Below are positions 33,647 to 43,103 of a stretch of DNA of 64,000 bases, piece after piece (within the stretch, counting starts at the first letter, position 1; each line of letters starts with the position of its first letter). The DNA is taken from contig NZ_FTNT01000012.1 of assembly GCF_900156495.1 (NCBI RefSeq), positions 1 to 64,000 on the forward strand. Reading direction: 5' to 3'. This DNA is from Williamsia sterculiae. Its GTDB lineage: Bacteria; Actinomycetota; Actinomycetes; Mycobacteriales; Mycobacteriaceae. The notes beneath the pieces were generated by a model that saw nothing but the letters and a program-made list of their open reading frames with translations, had not been told where the DNA came from and ran no database searches. Made by a program: the position numbers and the translations under genes.

Positions 33647-34591
33647 GTGGACGGGTGGCGCGCGTGGCGACGAAGCACGATGGGTTCGGTGGTCGTGGGA
33701 TGCGCGTCAGTGCTTTTGCTCGGCGGATGTTCCACCCCGGCGCCGACCTCGCCGACTCCGGATTCGCCGCTGCCTGCCGTCGCGACCAGCGCGGCCACCC
33801 CCGCCGAGCCGACCCTGCCACTCGGGGGACGAGAGATCTTCCCCGAGCACCGCGTGGTCGCTCTCTACGGCGCAGCGGGATCGGGAGCGTTGGGAGATCT
33901 CGGGGTGGGGACACCCGACGACGCCGCCGCCCGCCTGGCCCGGGTGGCCAAGCCCTACGAGACCCCGACCAAACCAGTGCTCGGAGTCATGGAACTGATC
34001 GTGCACGTGGCCGATCCTCAGCCCGGCCCAGCCGGTTGCTACTCGCACGGCACCGACATGCGCCAGGCGCGCGCCTACCTCGACGCCGCCCGCAGGCACC
34101 GACAGATGCTGGTGCTCGACATCCAACCCGGTCAGTGCGACTTCATGTCGCAGACCCGCGAGTGGGCTCCCCTGCTCGCCGAGCCGGACGTGGGCCTCGC
34201 CCTCGACGCCGAGTGGCGGATGCCGCAGGGGGCCATCCCGGGCCAGCAGGTCGGAACCGTGGACGCGGCCGAGGTCAACGACGTCAGTGGTTGGCTCGCG
34301 GGCATCGTTCGCGACAAGCGGTTACCGCAGAAGCTCTTCGTCCTGCACCAGTTCACCCCCGACATGATCTCCCGTCCGGAGACACTCGCCAACCGACCGG
34401 AGCTGGCCGGGGTGACGCATATCGATGGATTCGGCAGCATTCCGGACAAGTTGACGAAATATCGAGAACTGCTGACCAGCAGCAGATTTCACCCCGGTTT
34501 CAAACTGTTCTTCACCGAGGACCGGCCGATGATGACGCCGAGGGCGGTCTTGGGATTGATCCCACCGCCGGAGTACATCAGCTATCAGTGA
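33647..34591 (+). CDS. Putative lipoprotein of unknown function
   Basis: A 314-residue secreted protein. An Arg-rich N-terminus and a hydrophobic segment end in the lipobox LGGC (about residues 25-28), followed by a Pro/Thr/Ser linker. The globular part starts HRVVALYGAAGSGALGDLG and contains HRQMLVLDIQPGQCDF and GLALDAEWRM, strands with acidic ends that suggest a TIM-barrel glycosidase-like fold. I do not know the function. GTG at 33647 is used; ATG at 33680 also leaves an intact signal. The 3' end overlaps the next, convergent gene by 14 bp. Confidence 0.75.
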   Translation: MDGWRAWRRSTMGSVVVGCASVLLLGGCSTPAPTSPTPDSPLPAVATSAATPAEPTLPLGGREIFPEHRVVALYGAAGSGALGDLGVGTPDDAAARLARVAKPYETPTKPVLGVMELIVHVADPQPGPAGCYSHGTDMRQARAYLDAARRHRQMLVLDIQPGQCDFMSQTREWAPLLAEPDVGLALDAEWRMPQGAIPGQQVGTVDAAEVNDVSGWLAGIVRDKRLPQKLFVLHQFTPDMISRPETLANRPELAGVTHIDGFGSIPDKLTKYRELLTSSRFHPGFKLFFTEDRPMMTPRAVLGLIPPPEYISYQ

Positions 34592-35081
34592 CCGCGGTCC
34601 CACCCGGCTGCTCGTCGACCTCGATGCGCTCCGATCGCACCGGTGCACTGACGGTCTCGGTGTCGGCGACCTGCACCACCCGCAACCGGGCGCGTTCCAC
34701 CGGCACCCACTCGGTGGTCACGCGCACCTGCTCGGCATGCAGCACAACCGAGTCGGCCTGGTCCGGATGGTTGCCGCGGCCAGGGGGCGCGGTTGTCGAG
34801 ACGGCGGCATCTGCCGCCGCCGGTTGGTCCCACACCACCCGTACCTCCTCACGACGGACGGAGACGGTGACGGTCTGTTCCTCGGTCACCAGGTACTTCT
34901 CCAACCGCGCGGTGGCGCTCGGGTGCCGCTGTACCCCGACCGTGAGTCGCTCCTCCGACCGGACCAGCGTGGCATCGCCAGGGGCGGTCGACGTGGGCGG
35001 TCGTGACCGGGCCGCATGCCGTCCGTAGGTCTCGGAACCGCCGTAGGTCTCACCGTCGTCGGGCAACTCTTCGTCGACCAT
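34578..35081 (-). CDS. DUF2382 (YsnF/AvaK) domain protein
   Basis: A 167-residue protein with a DUF2382 domain (about 40-165): VRSEERLTVGVQR, then RLEKYLVTEEQTVTVSVRREEVRV, and a second half VRVTTEWVPVERARLRV. The alternating beta pattern is that of general-stress YsnF-type proteins, often paired with PRC-barrel domains; none is visible here. The first 35 residues are polar and low complexity. It is convergent with the lipoprotein gene, and the two coding ends overlap. Confidence 0.8.
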   Translation of the reverse strand: MVDEELPDDGETYGGSETYGRHAARSRPPTSTAPGDATLVRSEERLTVGVQRHPSATARLEKYLVTEEQTVTVSVRREEVRVVWDQPAAADAAVSTTAPPGRGNHPDQADSVVLHAEQVRVTTEWVPVERARLRVVQVADTETVSAPVRSERIEVDEQPGGTAVTDS

Positions 35082-35284
35082 CTGCGCGCCCCATCTCTTG
35101 TATCGACAACCGTCAGCCGGCTGACCTCACCGTAGCGCCCGGCGTGTGATGGCCCGACTCTGCCGCGCCCGGTCCACCGAGTGGACTCTTCCCGAGCATT
35201 GCACCCATCCACCTCCGCGGCTGCTCCGAAGTTCCTGTGACAGACGGTCAGACAAGCCGGGATCACCAACGAGGAGACACTCAC

Positions 35285-35989
35285 ATGGGACACACTGTTC
35301 GAAAGATGTTCGCCGGGTCGGCAATTGCTGCGATCGCGGTTCTGGGCGTGGCTGCCTGTTCAGACGACAGCTCGTCGTCGGGAAGTTCGTCCGGATCGTC
35401 GGCGGCGCAGTCGACGGCGGCCGGTGCCTCGACCTCGGCACAACAAGGCAAGTTGGTCGCCGAGGTGCCCAACCTGACGGGCAAGTCCAGCGCGGTCAAG
35501 CTCGACCCGGGTTTCACCGATGCGTTGACCACCCTGAAGTTGACCCCGGGCACGGTCGGGTCCGCCACACTGGAGGACGGTTCGCTGATCTTCCCGATCA
35601 CCGGCGGCAACGTGAAGTACTACCAGCCCGGTTCGATCCAGCCGTACGTGCAGGGCATCATCAACCACGAGGGCAGCGGTTTCTCACTGAGCAGCGCCGA
35701 CACCAAGGTCGAGTTGAAGAACTTCACCATCGACCCCGGCACCTCGAAGCTGATGGGTGACGTGTTCGCCAACGGCCAGGAAGCCGCCAAGCAGGCCGTG
35801 ATCTTCGATCTCGACGGCAGCACCCTGAAGCCGCTGCAGACCAATCCGGACGGTACCGCCGTGCTGGAGGGCACCAAGGTCAACATCTCCGAGACCGCCG
35901 CCGGTCTGCTGAACAAGACCTTCAAGACCGACGCTGTGAAGCCGGGACTGCTGGTCGGTATCGCGAAGATCACCATCAACACCAAGTAG
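35285..35989 (+). CDS. Putative lipoprotein, beta-rich
   Basis: A 234-residue exported protein. The signal peptide (MFAGSAIAAIAVLGVAAC) ends in the lipobox VAAC, followed by a Ser/Ala/Thr linker. The mature part is a beta-sandwich-like repeat: PGFTDALTTLKLTPGTVG, LIFPITGGNVKYYQPG, GSGFSLSSADTKVELKNFTI. This recalls adhesion or HtaA-like surface proteins, but I cannot assign a family. ATG at 35285 follows gaggag; the frame to 35237 would bury the signal. A long palindromic hairpin follows. Confidence 0.75.
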   Translation: MGHTVRKMFAGSAIAAIAVLGVAACSDDSSSSGSSSGSSAAQSTAAGASTSAQQGKLVAEVPNLTGKSSAVKLDPGFTDALTTLKLTPGTVGSATLEDGSLIFPITGGNVKYYQPGSIQPYVQGIINHEGSGFSLSSADTKVELKNFTIDPGTSKLMGDVFANGQEAAKQAVIFDLDGSTLKPLQTNPDGTAVLEGTKVNISETAAGLLNKTFKTDAVKPGLLVGIAKITINTK

Positions 35990-36021
35990 ATCGCCCGCGG
36001 TGAACGAAGCCGCGACGACCG

Positions 36022-36057
36022 CGCCCTGCATCGAGCCGATCGGCTCGGTGCAGGGCG
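36022..36057 (+). terminator. 36-bp perfect inverted repeat (terminator)
   Basis: An 18-bp stem, cgccctgca-tcgagccga paired with its complement and one G.T wobble, with no spacer (four bases must form the loop). It begins 32 nt after the lipoprotein stop and ends 22 nt before the GH15 start. It probably ends the lipoprotein transcript, and may act on GH15 expression. Confidence 0.7.
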
Positions 36058-36079
36058 TCAGTGTCCGTACGGTGGTGTC

Positions 36080-37948
36080 ATGACGTCGCGCCGGGATGCA
36101 GATCACGTGGACACGGATTCGGGTGCCGCCGAGACGAACTCCGAGCCGCGATATCTCCCGATTGCCGATCACGGGGTGATCGGCGATCTCCGCACCGCAG
36201 CGCTGGTGGGTACCGACGGACGCATCGACTGGTTCTGTTGCCCACGGTTCGATTCGCCCAGTGTGTTCGGCTCTGTCCTCGATGCCGATGACGGTGGCGC
36301 ATGGACGGTACGTCAGCTCGACGGTCACATCACCAATCGGCAGTTCTACCTACCCGATTCGAATGTCCTGGTCACCCGTTTCATGAGCGAGGACGGCGTC
36401 GCCGAGGTCCAGGATCTGATGCCGTTGACCAAGAGCAACGATCCCGATCACCACAGCCGGATCGTCCGTCGCATCGAATGTGTCCGTGGTCACGTGCGGT
36501 TCCGCACCGAATTGACACCCCGGTTCGACTACGGGCGCGCACAGACGACCATCGAGGACCGCGACGAGAGACGCGTCGATCTCGTCTCCGACGATCTGAC
36601 CCTGCATCTCAGGGCGTCGGTACCCCTGGAACAGGATTCGGGAGTGGTCTGGGCCGAGTTCACCCTCGATGCCGGTGAGAGTGCGACGTTCGTGTTGTCC
36701 CTCGATGACCTCCCCGACAGCGAATTCGAGAAGGATTGCGCCGCCGACGGGGTTCACGCCACCGTTGCGTTCTGGCAGAACTGGATATCCCAGTCGAATT
36801 ACACGGGACGATGGCGCGAGACCGTGCATCGGTCGGCACTGGCGTTGAAGTTGCTGACCCACGAGCCCTCGGGTGCGGTGGTCGCCGCGGTGACGTGCGG
36901 CCTGCCCGAAGAGGTCGGCGGCGAACGCAACTGGGACTACCGGTATGTGTGGATCCGGGACGCTGCGTTCTCGTTGTACGCCCTGTTGCGACTGGGGTTC
37001 ACCGCGGAGGCCTCGTCGTTCATGGACTGGCTGACCTGCCGGTTCAGTGGTGACGGTGACGAGCAGGCCGGAGGACCTCTGCGACTCATGTACACGATCG
37101 ACGGTGGCGCACCACCCGGCGAGCAGGTCCTGGATTCGTGGGAGGGATATCGCGGCTCTGCCCCGGTACGCGTCGGCAACGACGCGGGTCATCAACTGCA
37201 ACTGGACATCTACGGCGAGCTGATCGATTCGGTCTATCTGTTCAATAAGTACGGCCCGGGGATCTCGCAACATTCGTGGCAACAATTGTGTGAGGTGGCC
37301 CGTTGGCTACTGGACAACTGGGACACACCCGATCAGAGCATCTGGGAACCACGATCATCACCGCAGCGGTATGTGTACTCCCGGTTGATGTCGTGGGTCG
37401 CGCTGGAACGGATGATCCGGATCAGCCGGCAGCGGGGGCTACCCGGCGACGTCGCCGACTGGATGCGGGTCCGCGACGAGATCTTCACCCAGATCATGGA
37501 CCACGGCTGGAATGCCGAGCTCCAGTCGTTCGTCCAGGTTCTCGATGGCGACCAACTCGACGCTGCACTGCTGCTGATCCCCGCGGTGAAGTTGTTGTCC
37601 CCGTCGGACGAGTTGTTCACCGCGACGCTGCACGCGATCGAGCAGAACCTGGTCAGCGACTCACTGGTGTTCCGCTACAACACCGGCGACGGCGACGACG
37701 GGCTCAACGGATCCGAGGGCACCTTCTCACTGTGCTCGTTCTGGTACGTCGAGGCATTGACCCGCGTCGGTCGGTTGGCCGACGCCCGGCTGGCGCTGGA
37801 GAAGATGTTCACCTACGCCAACCATCTGGGTCTCTACGCCGAGCAGATCGCGCTCACCGGCGAGCAGTTGGGCAACATGCCGCAGGCATTCACCCACCTG
37901 TCGTTGATCAGTGCGGCCATCAATCTCGACCGGCGCCTGGGTGGTTGA
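36080..37948 (+). CDS. Glycoside hydrolase family 15 protein, trehalase/glucoamylase-like
   Basis: A 622-residue GH15 enzyme. The N-terminal beta-sandwich begins YLPIADHGVIGDLRTAALVG and RIDWFCCPRFDSPSVF, the bacterial GH15 signature. The (alpha/alpha)6 catalytic barrel contains GERNWDYRYVWIRDAAFSLY and the acidic GSEGTFSLCSFWYVEAL. The mycobacterial relatives of this length (Rv2402 type) are trehalases, so trehalose hydrolysis is the best inference; glucoamylase action on alpha-glucans is the alternative. There is no signal peptide, so it acts in the cytosol. Confidence 0.88.
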   Translation: MTSRRDADHVDTDSGAAETNSEPRYLPIADHGVIGDLRTAALVGTDGRIDWFCCPRFDSPSVFGSVLDADDGGAWTVRQLDGHITNRQFYLPDSNVLVTRFMSEDGVAEVQDLMPLTKSNDPDHHSRIVRRIECVRGHVRFRTELTPRFDYGRAQTTIEDRDERRVDLVSDDLTLHLRASVPLEQDSGVVWAEFTLDAGESATFVLSLDDLPDSEFEKDCAADGVHATVAFWQNWISQSNYTGRWRETVHRSALALKLLTHEPSGAVVAAVTCGLPEEVGGERNWDYRYVWIRDAAFSLYALLRLGFTAEASSFMDWLTCRFSGDGDEQAGGPLRLMYTIDGGAPPGEQVLDSWEGYRGSAPVRVGNDAGHQLQLDIYGELIDSVYLFNKYGPGISQHSWQQLCEVARWLLDNWDTPDQSIWEPRSSPQRYVYSRLMSWVALERMIRISRQRGLPGDVADWMRVRDEIFTQIMDHGWNAELQSFVQVLDGDQLDAALLLIPAVKLLSPSDELFTATLHAIEQNLVSDSLVFRYNTGDGDDGLNGSEGTFSLCSFWYVEALTRVGRLADARLALEKMFTYANHLGLYAEQIALTGEQLGNMPQAFTHLSLISAAINLDRRLGG

Positions 37949-37960
37949 GCTCTACCCCGA

Positions 37961-38323
37961 TCAGTGATGGACGATGCAGAACGGGTGACCGACCGGGTCG
38001 AGGAAGACCCGGAAGCCGTCGAACGCCTGGCCCTCGATCGGGCGGGCACCGGCTTCGATCAACTGTGCCTGCGCGGCGTCGAAGTCGGTGACCTGCACGT
38101 CGAGGTGGTACTGCTGACTACCGTGCGGGTCCGGGAACTCCGGTGGGGCGTAATCGGTGGATGGCTGGAACGCCAGATGCGCCCTACCCAGCCCACAGTC
38201 GAGCGTCACCCAGTCCGGGTCGTCGGTCTTCAACTCACCCCCGAGCACCCGTTGATAGAACTCCCCCAACGCCACCGTGTCGGGACAATCGAGCACCACT
38301 GCGTTCACGAATCCGATAGCCAC
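37961..38323 (-). CDS. VOC family (glyoxalase/dioxygenase-fold) protein
   Basis: A 120-residue VOC-superfamily protein: FVNAVVLDCPDTVALGEFYQ at the start, WVTLDCGLGRAHLAFQPSTD in the middle, and FRVFLDPVGHPFCIVHH at the end. This is the two-betaalphabetabetabeta-module arrangement of the glyoxalase-like group. Metal ligands are not certain. GTG at 38323 gives the normal family length; the open frame continuing to 38587 crosses the inverted-repeat element and was rejected. It is convergent with the GH15 gene. Confidence 0.85.
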   Translation of the reverse strand: MAIGFVNAVVLDCPDTVALGEFYQRVLGGELKTDDPDWVTLDCGLGRAHLAFQPSTDYAPPEFPDPHGSQQYHLDVQVTDFDAAQAQLIEAGARPIEGQAFDGFRVFLDPVGHPFCIVHH

Positions 38324-38464
38324 CCCGTCAGCGTAGGCGCCGACACGACGATCGTGCCCGCCTTTTCGGCCGGGATCGTCGTGTGGTCGGGTCAGCCCTC
38401 GAGGATCTCCGCGAACTCGGCACCCACCGGCTCTGCACGTGACGGCAGCGGCTGGTTGATCATC

Positions 38465-38572
38465 CCGAAAACTGCGGGAAATCCGATCTCCCGCTGAATT
38501 GGCGTTTTCCTGCTGCTGTATCACCAGGAACTGACCGAAACTGCGGGAGATCGGATTTCCCGCAGTTTTCGG
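38465..38572. repeat. 30-bp perfect inverted repeat with nested hairpins, intergenic
   Basis: Arms at 38465-38494 and 38543-38572 are exact reverse complements over 30 bp, with a 48-bp spacer. Each arm also contains its own smaller palindrome (gcggga...tcccgc), and the right arm can form a 9-bp actgcggga/tcccgcagt hairpin. It fills most of the gap between the VOC gene and the next gene. There are no transposase remnants or obvious target-site duplication. Confidence 0.8.
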
Positions 38573-38613
38573 CCAGCAGTCGACCACCGGCCACCGTTCG
38601 GAGGGTCGCGGAG

Positions 38614-39141
38614 CTACGGTGCGATCCGGATGCCGCCGCGCAGTTCGTTCTCGGTCACCGTCTGCGCAGTCGAGACGCCCACCACCACCAGGTAGTTGTG
38701 ATCGCTCGTCGGGACGTCGCCGATCTCGAAGTCGAGACGGCAGGTGTCCTGGGTGACCGTCGAGTCCGTCAATCGGCCGTCGGCCAGCACCTTCTCGGTG
38801 TCTGCGTCCGCGATTCGTACCTTCGTCCCGGACCGCAGATCGGCCACATCGCCGGTGCCGCGACAGGAGTCGCCGCTGTTGGTGAACTGATCCGTCGTCA
38901 GGATCACCGCGCCTCGGGCGGTGAAGGTGTCATCGGTGAGACCACCGGCACCGAACACCACCGCGACGACGGCGATGGCCGCGAGCAGGACCGCACCGAT
39001 CGTCGAGATCACGATCACCGGTCGGCGGCTGCGGCGTTGCCACGTCCGCTTCGGCAGGTCGGCACCCGGCGGTAACCACAGTTCGGGCGGCTGAAAGCCG
39101 TACTGGTCGCCACCGTGCGTGGGCGGCTGGGGATGCGACAT
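38614..39141 (-). CDS. Membrane-anchored hypothetical protein
   Basis: A 175-residue protein with a Pro/Gln-rich cytoplasmic N-terminus (1-37), a basic stretch (KRTWQRRSRR), one membrane segment (about 42-65) and an extracytoplasmic C-terminal domain. Two cysteines (GDSCRGTG and DTCRLDF) may form a disulfide. This arrangement is common for small actinobacterial membrane proteins related to the MmpS or DUF4333 kind, but I cannot assign one. ATG at 39141 fits; the frame to 39321 overlaps tesB. Confidence 0.65.
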   Translation of the reverse strand: MSHPQPPTHGGDQYGFQPPELWLPPGADLPKRTWQRRSRRPVIVISTIGAVLLAAIAVVAVVFGAGGLTDDTFTARGAVILTTDQFTNSGDSCRGTGDVADLRSGTKVRIADADTEKVLADGRLTDSTVTQDTCRLDFEIGDVPTSDHNYLVVVGVSTAQTVTENELRGGIRIAP

Positions 39142-39182
39142 GGTTGCCAGTGTGCCCGATCGGCCGTGTCCGTCGCCTCCGG

Positions 39183-40055
39183 TCACCGGGGCGGGAAGTA
39201 CTTGATCAACGCCTCCTGCACCACCGTGGTCACCTGCACCCCGTCGCGCCGGAAGAACCGGCCGGTTCCCATCCCCCGCGATCCGGCGGCAACCGGTGAC
39301 TCGGTCGCGTAGAGCATCCACTCGTCGAAACGGAATTCACGGTGGAACCACATCGAATGGTTCACGGTGGCCGCGAACAGTCGGTCGACACCCCACGACA
39401 GTCCGTGGGTCGTGATCACCGAGTCGAGGACGGTGGTGTCGGAGGCGTAACACATGGCCGCCACATGCAACAACGGGTCGTCGGGCATGTGTCCGTCGGT
39501 CCGCATCCACACCCGGTTGTTCTCCAACCGCTCACCCGTCTCCTTCGCCTTCCAGGCGGGGTCGTTCGCGAAGCGGATGTCGATCGGGTGCAGGGCGTCG
39601 ATGAACATCGCGATCCGATCCTCGTAACCGCGGAAGTGCTCACCCAACGGTGGCAGTTCCTCCGGATACGGGACCTCCGGGCTCGGCACCGCGTGCTCGA
39701 GACCCGCAGCGTTGTCCTGGAACGCGACCAGCATCACGAACACCACCTCACCCTCCTGGGTGACCGTGATCTGCCGGTTCGCGAACGACCTGCCGTCGCG
39801 CAGGCGGCTCACCCGGTACTCCAAGGGTTTGCTCACGTCACCACCACGGATGAAGTGCGCATGCAACGCGTGCACCGGAGGGTTACCGCGCGCCAGGGAC
39901 CGTCCGGCCGCGACCACCCCCTGAGCGAGCAGTTGACCGCCGAACGTCCGCGGCCCGACCTGCCGTGGATGCACTCCGACGTACAGGTCCGGCTCCGGGT
40001 TCTCCAGGTCGAAGAGTGCGAGCAACTGCGCCAGATCGTCGCCGGCGGGGGCCAC
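39183..40055 (-). CDS. tesB: Acyl-CoA thioesterase II
   Basis: A double-hotdog thioesterase of 290 residues that hydrolyses acyl-CoA to free acid and CoA. Seen: the N-terminal hotdog with GPRTFGGQLLAQGVVAAGRS and HALHAHFIRGGD, and the C-terminal hotdog with DTTVLDSVITTHGLSW, the conserved HSMWFHREFRFDEW and ESPVAAGSRGMGTGRFF. GTG at 40055 is the only in-frame start near the pyk stop, 23 nt after it, so expression may be coupled. The pyk-tesB pair also occurs in Mycobacterium. Confidence 0.93.
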   Translation of the reverse strand: MAPAGDDLAQLLALFDLENPEPDLYVGVHPRQVGPRTFGGQLLAQGVVAAGRSLARGNPPVHALHAHFIRGGDVSKPLEYRVSRLRDGRSFANRQITVTQEGEVVFVMLVAFQDNAAGLEHAVPSPEVPYPEELPPLGEHFRGYEDRIAMFIDALHPIDIRFANDPAWKAKETGERLENNRVWMRTDGHMPDDPLLHVAAMCYASDTTVLDSVITTHGLSWGVDRLFAATVNHSMWFHREFRFDEWMLYATESPVAAGSRGMGTGRFFRRDGVQVTTVVQEALIKYFPPR

Positions 40056-40078
40056 GGCCGCCGGGACGTCGTCGTTGC

Positions 40079-41500
40079 TCAGTGATCCTCCTCGCCGATG
40101 CGGTGCACGTGTATCAGGTTGGTCGAACCGACGGTTCCGGGCGGAGCGCCCGCGACGATGACCACCTGATCACCGGCCTTCAACCGACTGATCTGCAACA
40201 ACGACGTGTCGACCTGCCGAATCATCGCATCGGTGCTCTCCACCCTGGGCACGATGAACGTCTCGGTTCCCCAACTCAACGCCAACTGACTGCGGATCTC
40301 CGGCAACGGGGTGAAAGCCAGCAGCGGGAGGCGGGTGTGCAGGCGCGCGAGGCGGTGCACGGTGTCCCCGGATTGGGTGAACGCGACCAAAGCCTTGACG
40401 TCCAGCCGTTCCCCGATGTCGCGGGCCGCGTAGGAGATGACACCGCGTTTGGTGCGCGGCACGTGGCTCAGGGGCGGGACCACACGGGTCCCGTTCTCGA
40501 CCGAGGTGACGATACGGGCCATGGTCCGCACGGTCTCCATCACGTACTTGCCCACCGAGGTCTCACCCGACAACATCACCGCGTCGGCGCCGTCGAGTAC
40601 GGCGTTGGCCACGTCGGAGGCCTCGGCGCGCGTCGGCCGGGAGTTCTCGATCATCGATTCCAACATCTGGGTCGCCACGATCACCGGTTTGGCGTTCTCG
40701 CGGGCGATCTGGATCGCCCGCTTCTGCACCAGCGGAACCTCTTCGAGTGGCAACTCCACGCCGAGATCACCTCGGGCGACCATCACCGCGTCGAAGGCCA
40801 GCACGATGGCCTCGAGATTGTCGATTGCTTCCGGCTTCTCCAGCTTCGCGATCACCGGTACCCGTCGACCCACGCTGTCCATCACCTCGTGGACGAGTTC
40901 GATGTCGGACGGCGACCGCACGAACGACAGCGCGATGAAGTCGACGCCGAGTTCGAGGGCGAATCGCAGGTCGGCGATGTCCTTCTCGGACAGCGCGGGT
41001 ACCGAGACGTTCATCCCGGGCAAGGACAGACCCTTGTTGTTGCTGACGGGGCCACCTTCGGTCACCCGGCAGACCACGTCGTCACCGTCGACGTCGGTGA
41101 CGACCAATCCGACCTTGCCGTCGTCGACGAGCAGGCGGTCGTTCGCGGAGGCGTCGGCAGCGAGTTCCTTGTAGGTGGTCGACACCCGGTCGTGGGTACC
41201 CTCGACGTCGTCGACGGTGATCCGCACCTCCTCGCCGGTCGCCCACGTGGTGCGGCCGTTCTCGAAGGTGCCCAGACGGATCTTGGGGCCCTGCAGGTCG
41301 GCGAGGATACCCACCGCCCTACCGGTGATGTCGGACGCCCGGCGAACGCGTTTGTACATCTCCTGATGATCGGCGTGGGCGCCGTGGCTGAAGTTCAGCC
41401 GGGCGACATCCATCCCGCTCTCCACGAGGTCGAGCACCCTCTCGTCGGATGCGGTGGCGGGACCCAGGGTGCAGACTATTTTTGTTCGACGCTGGTTCAC
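40079..41500 (-). CDS. pyk: Pyruvate kinase
   Basis: Pyruvate kinase of 473 residues, the last step of glycolysis (PEP plus ADP to pyruvate plus ATP). It starts RRTKIVCTLGPAT and has ARLNFSHG, the active-site KLEKPEAIDNL with the catalytic lysine, the metal-binding MVARGDLGVELPLEEVP, and TRAEASDVANAVLDGADAVM. The C-terminal regulatory domain is complete. ATG at 41500. It is preceded by a strong hairpin that insulates it from gltBD. Confidence 0.97.
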   Translation of the reverse strand: MNQRRTKIVCTLGPATASDERVLDLVESGMDVARLNFSHGAHADHQEMYKRVRRASDITGRAVGILADLQGPKIRLGTFENGRTTWATGEEVRITVDDVEGTHDRVSTTYKELAADASANDRLLVDDGKVGLVVTDVDGDDVVCRVTEGGPVSNNKGLSLPGMNVSVPALSEKDIADLRFALELGVDFIALSFVRSPSDIELVHEVMDSVGRRVPVIAKLEKPEAIDNLEAIVLAFDAVMVARGDLGVELPLEEVPLVQKRAIQIARENAKPVIVATQMLESMIENSRPTRAEASDVANAVLDGADAVMLSGETSVGKYVMETVRTMARIVTSVENGTRVVPPLSHVPRTKRGVISYAARDIGERLDVKALVAFTQSGDTVHRLARLHTRLPLLAFTPLPEIRSQLALSWGTETFIVPRVESTDAMIRQVDTSLLQISRLKAGDQVVIVAGAPPGTVGSTNLIHVHRIGEEDH

Positions 41501-41519
41501 GCCTAGAGCGTAGTCCGCC

Positions 41520-41585
41520 CGGTCGGGTGAGGACGTGGGATGACCGACGTCGTCATCCGATGTGCACGTTCACCTCACCCGACCG
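41520..41585 (-). terminator. Nested terminator between gltD and pyk
   Basis: A perfect 13-bp inverted repeat (cggtcgggtgagg / cctcacccgaccg) encloses a second 7-bp hairpin (ggatgac / gtcatcc). It starts 15 nt past the gltD stop and leaves 19 nt before pyk, so the pyk promoter must lie inside or just upstream of it. Confidence 0.75.
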
Positions 41586-41600
41586 ACGGGCAGACCACCG

Positions 41601-43103
41601 TCACCGCGCCGACAGCGGCAGCGCATTGGGGTGCACCGGAGACGGCAGATCCGAAGCGCCCATGAGGAATTCGTCGACACCGCGCGCGGCGGCACGGCCC
41701 TCGGCGATGGCCCACACCACCAGGGACGCACCACGATGGGCATCACCGCAGACGAACACACCCGGGGCGTCGGTCTGCCAATCGCTGCCGCACGGGACCG
41801 CCCCCCGGGGACTGCGCCGAACGTTCAGGTCGTCGAGCAACCGCGAGTCCTCGACACCCTCGAATCCGATCGCGAACAACGCGAGTTCGCAGGGGATCTC
41901 GAACTCCTCCCCGACCGGCACGATACTGCGGTTACCCGCGTCGTCGCGTTCCACGGTCACCTCGGCCAGGATCATCGCGCGCACGCTGCCGTGTTCGTCG
42001 CCGAGGAAGCGTTGCACGGCCACCTCGTAGCGCCGCTCACCGCCCTCGACATGCGAGGACGACGACCGCATGACCAGTGGCCAGGTGGGCCACGGTGAAC
42101 GCGCGTCGTCGCGGTCGGCGGGCAGTTCCGCGTTGTAGTCGAGCTGGGTGATCGACGACGCACCCTGACGGTGTGCGGTGCCCAGACAGTCGGCACCGGT
42201 GTCACCACCGCCGATGATCACCACGTGTTTGCCCTCGGCGCTGATCGGACTCGGGCCGTCACCCTCACACTCGCGATTCGCGGGCACCAGGTGCTCCATG
42301 GCCAGGTGCACACCCTTCAGGTCGCGTCCCGGCACCGGGTTGTCGCGCGCCTTCAGTGCGCCGACGGCCAGCACCACCGCGTCGAACCGTTCCCGCAGCT
42401 GCTCGACGCTGAGGTCGTCGCCGACCTCCACGCCGGTGACGAACTCGGTGCCCTCGGCCCGCATCTGCGCGAGCCTGCGGTCGATGTCGGTCTTCTGCAG
42501 CTTGTACTCGGGGATGCCGTACCGGAGCAGACCGCCGAGGCGGTCGTCGCGTTCGAAGACCGTCACGTCGTGGCCCGCCCGGGTCAGCTGCTGAGCGGCG
42601 GCCAGTCCGGCCGGACCCGAGCCGACCACCGCGACCGACCGCCCGGTGCGGACCGCCGGCGGATTGGGCTCGATGTAACCGTCCTGCCAGGCCGTCTCGG
42701 CGATCTCCTTCTCGACCCGTTTGATGGTCACCGCCCCGCCCGTGGTCGCCTCGGAGATCGACAGCACACAGGCCGCCTCACACGGCGCCGGACAGATCTT
42801 GCCGGTGAACTCGGGGAAGTTGTTGGTCGCATGCAGCCGACTGCTGGCCGCATCCCACCGGTTCCGGCGGACGAGATCGTTCCACTCGGGGATCAGGTTG
42901 CCCAACGGGCAGCCCGCCGAACCCGAGTGGCAGAACGGGATCCCGCAATCCATGCAGCGTCGCGCCTGCTTCGAGACCTCGGCCCGCTCCTTTCGGGGGT
43001 CGTCCACCGCGTAGACGTCGCGCCAGTCGTGCACCCGCTCGCGTGCAGGGCGGGCGGCAGCGTCCTTGCGCTCGACCTCCAGGAATCCGCGCGGATCAGC
43101 CAC
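41601..43103 (-). CDS. gltD: Glutamate synthase (NADPH), small subunit
   Basis: Beta subunit of GOGAT, 500 residues. N-terminal cysteines for [4Fe-4S] clusters are in [11 protein letters not shown] and [12 protein letters not shown]. The FAD site is [17 protein letters not shown] and the NADPH site [18 protein letters not shown]. It passes electrons from NADPH to GltB. GTG at 43103 overlaps the gltB end by 8 nt, so translation is coupled. Confidence 0.97.
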   Translation of the reverse strand: MADPRGFLEVERKDAAARPARERVHDWRDVYAVDDPRKERAEVSKQARRCMDCGIPFCHSGSAGCPLGNLIPEWNDLVRRNRWDAASSRLHATNNFPEFTGKICPAPCEAACVLSISEATTGGAVTIKRVEKEIAETAWQDGYIEPNPPAVRTGRSVAVVGSGPAGLAAAQQLTRAGHDVTVFERDDRLGGLLRYGIPEYKLQKTDIDRRLAQMRAEGTEFVTGVEVGDDLSVEQLRERFDAVVLAVGALKARDNPVPGRDLKGVHLAMEHLVPANRECEGDGPSPISAEGKHVVIIGGGDTGADCLGTAHRQGASSITQLDYNAELPADRDDARSPWPTWPLVMRSSSSHVEGGERRYEVAVQRFLGDEHGSVRAMILAEVTVERDDAGNRSIVPVGEEFEIPCELALFAIGFEGVEDSRLLDDLNVRRSPRGAVPCGSDWQTDAPGVFVCGDAHRGASLVVWAIAEGRAAARGVDEFLMGASDLPSPVHPNALPLSAR

